Assembly: GCF_001896135.2 (NCBI RefSeq)
Contig: NZ_MPOH02000009.1
Coordinates: 277,725-341,556 of the forward strand
Direction of reading: 5' to 3'
DNA length: 63,832 nt
DNA from: Streptomyces phaeoluteigriseus
Lineage (GTDB): Bacteria > Actinomycetota > Actinomycetes > Streptomycetales > Streptomycetaceae
Shown here: positions 55,668-63,832 of the stretch, in pieces
How the letters are laid out: each line of letters starts with the position of its first letter
Numbering within the stretch: position 1 is the first letter of the stretch
Translations under genes and position numbers: made by a program
Notes under the pieces: generated by a model
Database searches by the model: none
Told to the model about the DNA's origin: nothing
Seen by the model: the letters and a program-made list of their open reading frames with translations, nothing else

Positions 55668-56613
55668 ATGGTCGAATCAGGAGCATCCCCACTCCCCCCC
55701 GACGCCCACGGCGCGCTCCCCGCTCTTCCGCGCCGAGCACTTCGTCTGGCTCACCGCGCGCGTGCTGGAACAGCGTCTCTTCGCTCACCACTTCCTGCAC
55801 GGCGCCGCCGACCCCGTCGAGACGGCACTCGACGCCTACCGCAACGAGGACGGCGGATACGGCCACGCACTGGAGCCCGATCTCCGCGGCCCCGTCAGCC
55901 AGCCCCTGCACACCGCCCGCGCCCTGCACGTCCTGGACTCGCTCGGCCGTTGCGGCGGGCAGCGCGTGGAACGGGTGTGCCGCTACCTCACGTCCGTCTC
56001 CACCACCGACGGGGCGCTCCCGGCGGTCCACCCCAGCCAGCGCGGCTACCCCGCCGCCCCGTTCGTCCCGATCGTGGACGACCCGCCCAGCGAGCTGCTG
56101 GCGACCGGACCGGTCGTGGGCCTGCTGCACCGCAACGAGGTCTGGCACGCCTGGCTGTTCAGGGCCACCGACTTCTGCTGGCAGGCGGTCGACGCCCTGG
56201 AGACGTCCCACCCGTACGAGGTCCAGGCCGCCGTGGCCTTCCTGGACTCCGCCTCGGACCGCCCGCGCGCGGAGGCGGCCGCCGACCGCCTGGGCCGTCT
56301 GGTGCGCGAGCACCGGCTCGCCGTACTGGATCCGGACCGCCGGGACGCCTACCCCGTCGCCCCCGGCTACGCGCCCGGCGAGCACCACTTCCCGTACGAC
56401 TACGCGAAGACCCCGGGCTCGATCGCGCGCGCGTGGTTCACCGACGCCGAGATGGCGGGCGCCCTGGACTTCCTCGCTGCCGAGCAGCGGCAGGACGGCG
56501 GCTGGCCGATCCGATGGCGCCGCTGGGCACCCGGCACAGAACTGGAGTCCCGTCCCGCGGTGACGATCGAAGCCCTGAGCACCCTCAGGGCGTACGGCCG
56601 CGTCATCGGCTGA
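55668..56613 (+). pseudogene. Prenyltransferase/terpenoid-cyclase-like alpha-barrel protein (frameshift in a C7 tract)
   Basis: The main frame (283 codons from a GTG at 55762) encodes an alpha/alpha-barrel-like protein with repeats such as AYRNEDGGYGHALEPDLRGPVSQ, LTSVSTTDGALPAVHPS and LAAEQRQDGGWPIRW (QDGGW-type repeats). The same frame is clearly coding before that GTG (LFRAEHFVWLTARVLEQR) but has no start. An ATG at 55668 (MVESGASPLP) joins it if one C is removed from the run of seven at 55694-55700, giving 314 aa. So the N-terminus is frameshifted or the sequence has an extra C. Enzyme function is unknown. Confidence 0.75.
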
Positions 56614-56644
56614 TCCGACACGTCACCCGCAAGAGCACCCGCCC

Positions 56645-56953
56645 TCACCCGCCCACGGCCCGTACCGCCGCCGTGACCGCCACGGCCGCTGCGACGACGA
56701 GCAGGAACGGCGCTCGCAGGACGAGTGCCACGGCGGCCGCGGCGAGCCCGGCGGCCCTGGCGTCCAGTACGAGCGCCTGCCCGTCGGCGAAGGTCTGCTG
56801 GGACGTGAGGGCGGCCAGAAGGGCGACGGGGAGCAGGGCCGCGAGCCGCCGGACGAGGGGCCGCTCGAGCACACCCGCGGGCACCAGGAGGCCGGTGAGC
56901 TTGACGGCGTAGCAGCCGAGAGCGGTCACGCCGATCGCGATCCAGACGTTCAC
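56645..56953 (-). CDS. AzlD family branched-chain amino acid exporter subunit
   Basis: Predicted 102 aa membrane protein with four helices (IAIGVTALGCYAVKLTGLLVP, LAALLPVALLAALTSQQT, AAGLAAAAVALVLRAPFLLVVAAAVAVTA). It matches AzlD/BrnE, the small partner of the AzlC/BrnF exporter. The GTG start overlaps the azlC stop by three bases within GTGA, so subunits are made together. The exported substrate is probably a branched-chain amino acid or a derivative. Confidence 0.88.
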   Translation of the reverse strand: MNVWIAIGVTALGCYAVKLTGLLVPAGVLERPLVRRLAALLPVALLAALTSQQTFADGQALVLDARAAGLAAAAVALVLRAPFLLVVAAAVAVTAAVRAVGG

Positions 56954-57693
56954 CGCCGCTCCTCCTCCGCGTCGCCCCGCGCGCGGCCCGCGCGCCGGCC
57001 CTCGGCCCACAGGGCGAGCGGCGCGGCGAGGGCGGCCACCAGGACGGGCACGCCGCCGGGCAGGAGGGGCAGCAGGCCGAGTCCCAGCAGGACCGCGAGT
57101 GCCGCGGCGGCCCGCTCGGTGGTGGTCTTCAGCATGGGCGCGAGCAGCGCCAGGAAGACGGCCGGGCCGGCCGCGTCGAGCCCCCACGCGTCGGTGTCCC
57201 CGATGGCCTCCGCGCCGAGGGCGCCCAACAGCGTGGTGAGGTTCCACAGCACGTAGAGGCTGAGTCCGGTGACGGCGAAGCCGATCCGTGCGCCTCGCCG
57301 ATCGCGCTGTGCCAGCGAGACGGCCGTGGTCTCGTCGATCACCCACTGTGCGGCGAGCGGGCGCACCGCGCGCGGGAGGGCCAGCAACTGCGACAGTCGC
57401 AGACCGTAGAAGGCGTTGCGCACGCCGAGGAAGAAGGCTCCGGCGGCCGCCGTGAGCGGGTTGCCGCCCGCCGCGAGCGCCCCGACGAGCGCGAACTGGG
57501 AAGCGCCGGTGAACACCAGCAGGCTCAGCGCGCAGGTCTGCCACACCGTGAGTCCACTGCCCGCCGAGGTCACTCCGAAGGCGAACCCGGAGAGTCCGAC
57601 GGCGACCCCGACGCCGAGCGCGTCCCGGACGACGGTGGAGTCCGGCCTCCCTCGGTCGTCCCGTATGTCTGCGAAAGCTGTCTGTTCTGCCAC
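56950..57693 (-). CDS. AzlC family branched-chain amino acid exporter subunit
   Basis: Predicted 247 aa membrane protein. The typical AzlC start VVRDALGVGVAVGLSGFAFG is followed by LSLLVFTGASQFALVGALAAGG, FFLGVRNAFYGLRLSQLL and DETTAVSLAQ, then several more helices. A basic tail (EGRRAGRARGDAEEERR) ends in the cytoplasm. It forms the export pair with AzlD. The assigned GTG start lies inside the 3' end of the AraC-type gene on the same strand, so the true start may be later or the regulator shorter. Confidence 0.88.
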   Translation of the reverse strand: MAEQTAFADIRDDRGRPDSTVVRDALGVGVAVGLSGFAFGVTSAGSGLTVWQTCALSLLVFTGASQFALVGALAAGGNPLTAAAGAFFLGVRNAFYGLRLSQLLALPRAVRPLAAQWVIDETTAVSLAQRDRRGARIGFAVTGLSLYVLWNLTTLLGALGAEAIGDTDAWGLDAAGPAVFLALLAPMLKTTTERAAAALAVLLGLGLLPLLPGGVPVLVAALAAPLALWAEGRRAGRARGDAEEERR

Positions 57694-58556
57694 CCGTCGG
57701 ACGGTACGAGCAGCCGCCGCGGCGCGTCTTGTACGTTCTTGCGCTCCCGCTGGTACGCCCCCGGTGGCACGCCCACGATCCGGGCGAAGTGACGGTTGAG
57801 GTGCGGCTGATCGGTGAACCCCACCGCGACCGCCGCCTCCGCCGGGGTGGTCCCGGCGTCCAGCAGTCGCCGCGCCCGCCGGACCCGCGCATCGGTGAGC
57901 CACGTGTGGGGCGGTATCCCGTAGGCGTCCCGGAACGCCCGCAGGAGGGCGAAGGGGCTGGTCCCGAGGTCGCCCGCGAGCCGCTCCAGGGTCGGCGGAT
58001 CGACGAGCCGCTCCTCCAGCACGGCACGCGCGCGTGCCGCCATCCGGTCCCCCGCCGTGCGCACCTGCCGAGTCGGCAGCGCCCCGCCGTTCAGCCGCAG
58101 CAGCCGTGTCACGGCGACGCGCAGGAGTGTGTCCGCGGCGAGCGCGTTGCCCTCGTCGGCGGCGCGGAGGACCTGATGCACGAGCGCGACGGCGTACGGG
58201 TCGTCCAGCACGGGACTGACGAACCCCGGAGCGCCCCGCAGAGTCGTCGTCTCGGCGGCGATCCCGGCCACGAGTTCGGGCGACGGGTAGACCGCCCCGT
58301 ACCGCCAGCCCTCGGGCACGCCGGCCCGCCCGGTGTGCGGGGTGTCGGGATTGACGAGAGCGAGCGTTCCCGCACCCGCGTACTGGTCACCGCCCCGGTG
58401 CTGGAAGACCTCCACCCCCTCCGCGATGCCGGCGATCACGAAGTGCTCGTGCGTGTGCCGCACGAAGTTCTTCCGTACGTACCGGGCCCGCAGCAGGTCC
58501 ACACCGGGCAGCTCCGCGTACTGCCAGTGCCGCGCCACCTCACGAGTTCCCGCCAC
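57570..58556 (-). CDS. AraC-family transcriptional regulator
   Basis: Predicted 328 aa regulator. The N-terminal cupin-like ligand domain (ARYVRKNFVRHTHEHFVIAGIAEG, NPDTPHTGRAG) is followed by two HTH units, LERLAGDLGTSPFALLRAFRDAYGIPPHTWL and AAVAVGFTDQPHLNRHFARIVGVPPGAYQR. The protein should end near this last motif, but the frame runs about 45 residues further and overlaps azlC by 124 nt. The GTG at 58556 is the best start; the ribosome binding site is unclear. It probably controls the azlCD genes downstream on the same strand. Confidence 0.85.
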   Translation of the reverse strand: MAGTREVARHWQYAELPGVDLLRARYVRKNFVRHTHEHFVIAGIAEGVEVFQHRGGDQYAGAGTLALVNPDTPHTGRAGVPEGWRYGAVYPSPELVAGIAAETTTLRGAPGFVSPVLDDPYAVALVHQVLRAADEGNALAADTLLRVAVTRLLRLNGGALPTRQVRTAGDRMAARARAVLEERLVDPPTLERLAGDLGTSPFALLRAFRDAYGIPPHTWLTDARVRRARRLLDAGTTPAEAAVAVGFTDQPHLNRHFARIVGVPPGAYQRERKNVQDAPRRLLVPSDGWQNRQLSQTYGTTEGGRTPPSSGTRSASGSPSDSPGSPSE

Positions 58557-58752
58557 CTCCCCATTCTCCGCGACGCCGAGCCCACCACGTCCGCCGCCTG
58601 CCCCGCTTCCACCCGGTTCCGACCGGTTCCAACCGGTTCCACCCGCGTCCGCTCCCTGTCCGCCAGCGACGGACCCGCACACCACCGTCGCGAGCGGTCT
58701 GGCGAAGCCGCAGGTCAGGCGCATTGTCAGTGCTCGGGTGCAGGATGGACGC

Positions 58753-63666
<4,914 letters not shown>

Positions 63667-63752
63667 CAAGCCACCGAACGACCCGCCCCGCCGAACCGAC
63701 CCGACCCACCCGACCCACCCGATCGTACCGGGAGGGCCAAGGGTCCGGGTGT

Positions 63753-63832
63753 ACGGTCGATCCGGTCACGTGGATGGACGATCTCCGCGACTTCGACTAC
63801 TCGTTCGGCTCGCGGATCCACGGCAACATCGC
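63753..63832 (+). other. Partial gene at window edge, polysaccharide pyruvyl transferase-like
   Basis: The last about 80 nt read TVDPVTWMDDLRDFDYSFGSRIHGNIA. The segment FGSRIHGNIA matches the motif near the C-terminus of polysaccharide pyruvyl transferase family proteins, not an N-terminus. The frame upstream is low-complexity Thr/Pro/Arg sequence with no start except ATG 63774. It is therefore probably the 5' edge of a truncated gene. The rest lies outside the window. Confidence 0.4.

Overview
The window is chromosomal DNA from a Streptomyces or a very close relative. Evidence: very high G+C with G/C-biased third codon positions, many GTG starts, frequent 1-4 nt start/stop overlaps, a long B12-type ribonucleotide reductase paired with nrdR, actinobacterial SOS boxes, and a gene order (nrdJ-nrdR-lexA-dinG-like helicase-siderophore genes-hflX-RelA/SpoT homologue-dapF-miaA-miaB-gluRK/gluABCD-recX-recA-lhr) that from memory matches the SCO58xx-SCO57xx region of S. 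coelicolor. No rRNA, tRNA, CRISPR, insertion sequence or prophage is visible.

Layout. 0-4.5 kb: small enzymes (ADP-ribosylglycohydrolase, histidine phosphatase, YdbC-like protein, TerD) and a broken gene. 4.6-11.9 kb: DNA metabolism (nrdJ, nrdR with paired NrdR boxes, lexA with an SOS box, Fe-S helicase). 12-16.1 kb: a three-gene NIS-siderophore operon (DABA-type aminotransferase, IucA/IucC synthetase, GNAT acyltransferase). 16.4-24.3 kb: secreted protease, HflX, M1 peptidase, RelA/SpoT homologue, DapF. 24.4-29.3 kb: membrane protein, miaA, two small proteins including an MT0933-type antitoxin, a LigB-like protein, miaB. 29.4-35.4 kb: a possible three-gene module built around a large CHAT (caspase-like) protease. 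35.4-43.1 kb: NarL-type two-component pair, KhtT/KhtU-like cation antiporter, MazG protein, TAXI binding protein, GluK/GluR pair. 43.4-46.8 kb: gluABCD glutamate uptake operon. 47-51 kb: FAD monooxygenase, a Cys-rich leader peptide followed by cysteine dioxygenase and rhodanese, an orphan sugar-type binding lipoprotein. 51.1-55.6 kb: ABC permease remnant, recX, recA with SOS box, AI-2E family membrane protein, DUF3046. 55.7-63.8 kb: prenyltransferase-like protein, azlD/azlC, AraC regulator, Lhr-type helicase, and the start of a pyruvyl-transferase-like fragment.

How the genes work together. lexA, recA/recX and the NrdR-controlled reductase form a DNA damage and dNTP supply set. GluK/GluR sits divergent to gluABCD, and direct repeats just upstream of a candidate gluA promoter suggest direct activation. 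The cysteine leader, CDO and rhodanese form a sulfur amino acid catabolic unit.

A notable feature is that seven otherwise conserved genes or remnants are interrupted by one-base indels. In six of them, adding or removing one base per site (two sites in the RelA/SpoT gene) restores a full-length frame. This pattern suggests sequence-consensus errors at G/C runs as much as real gene loss, so these entries are typed pseudogene but described as the intact protein they would encode.
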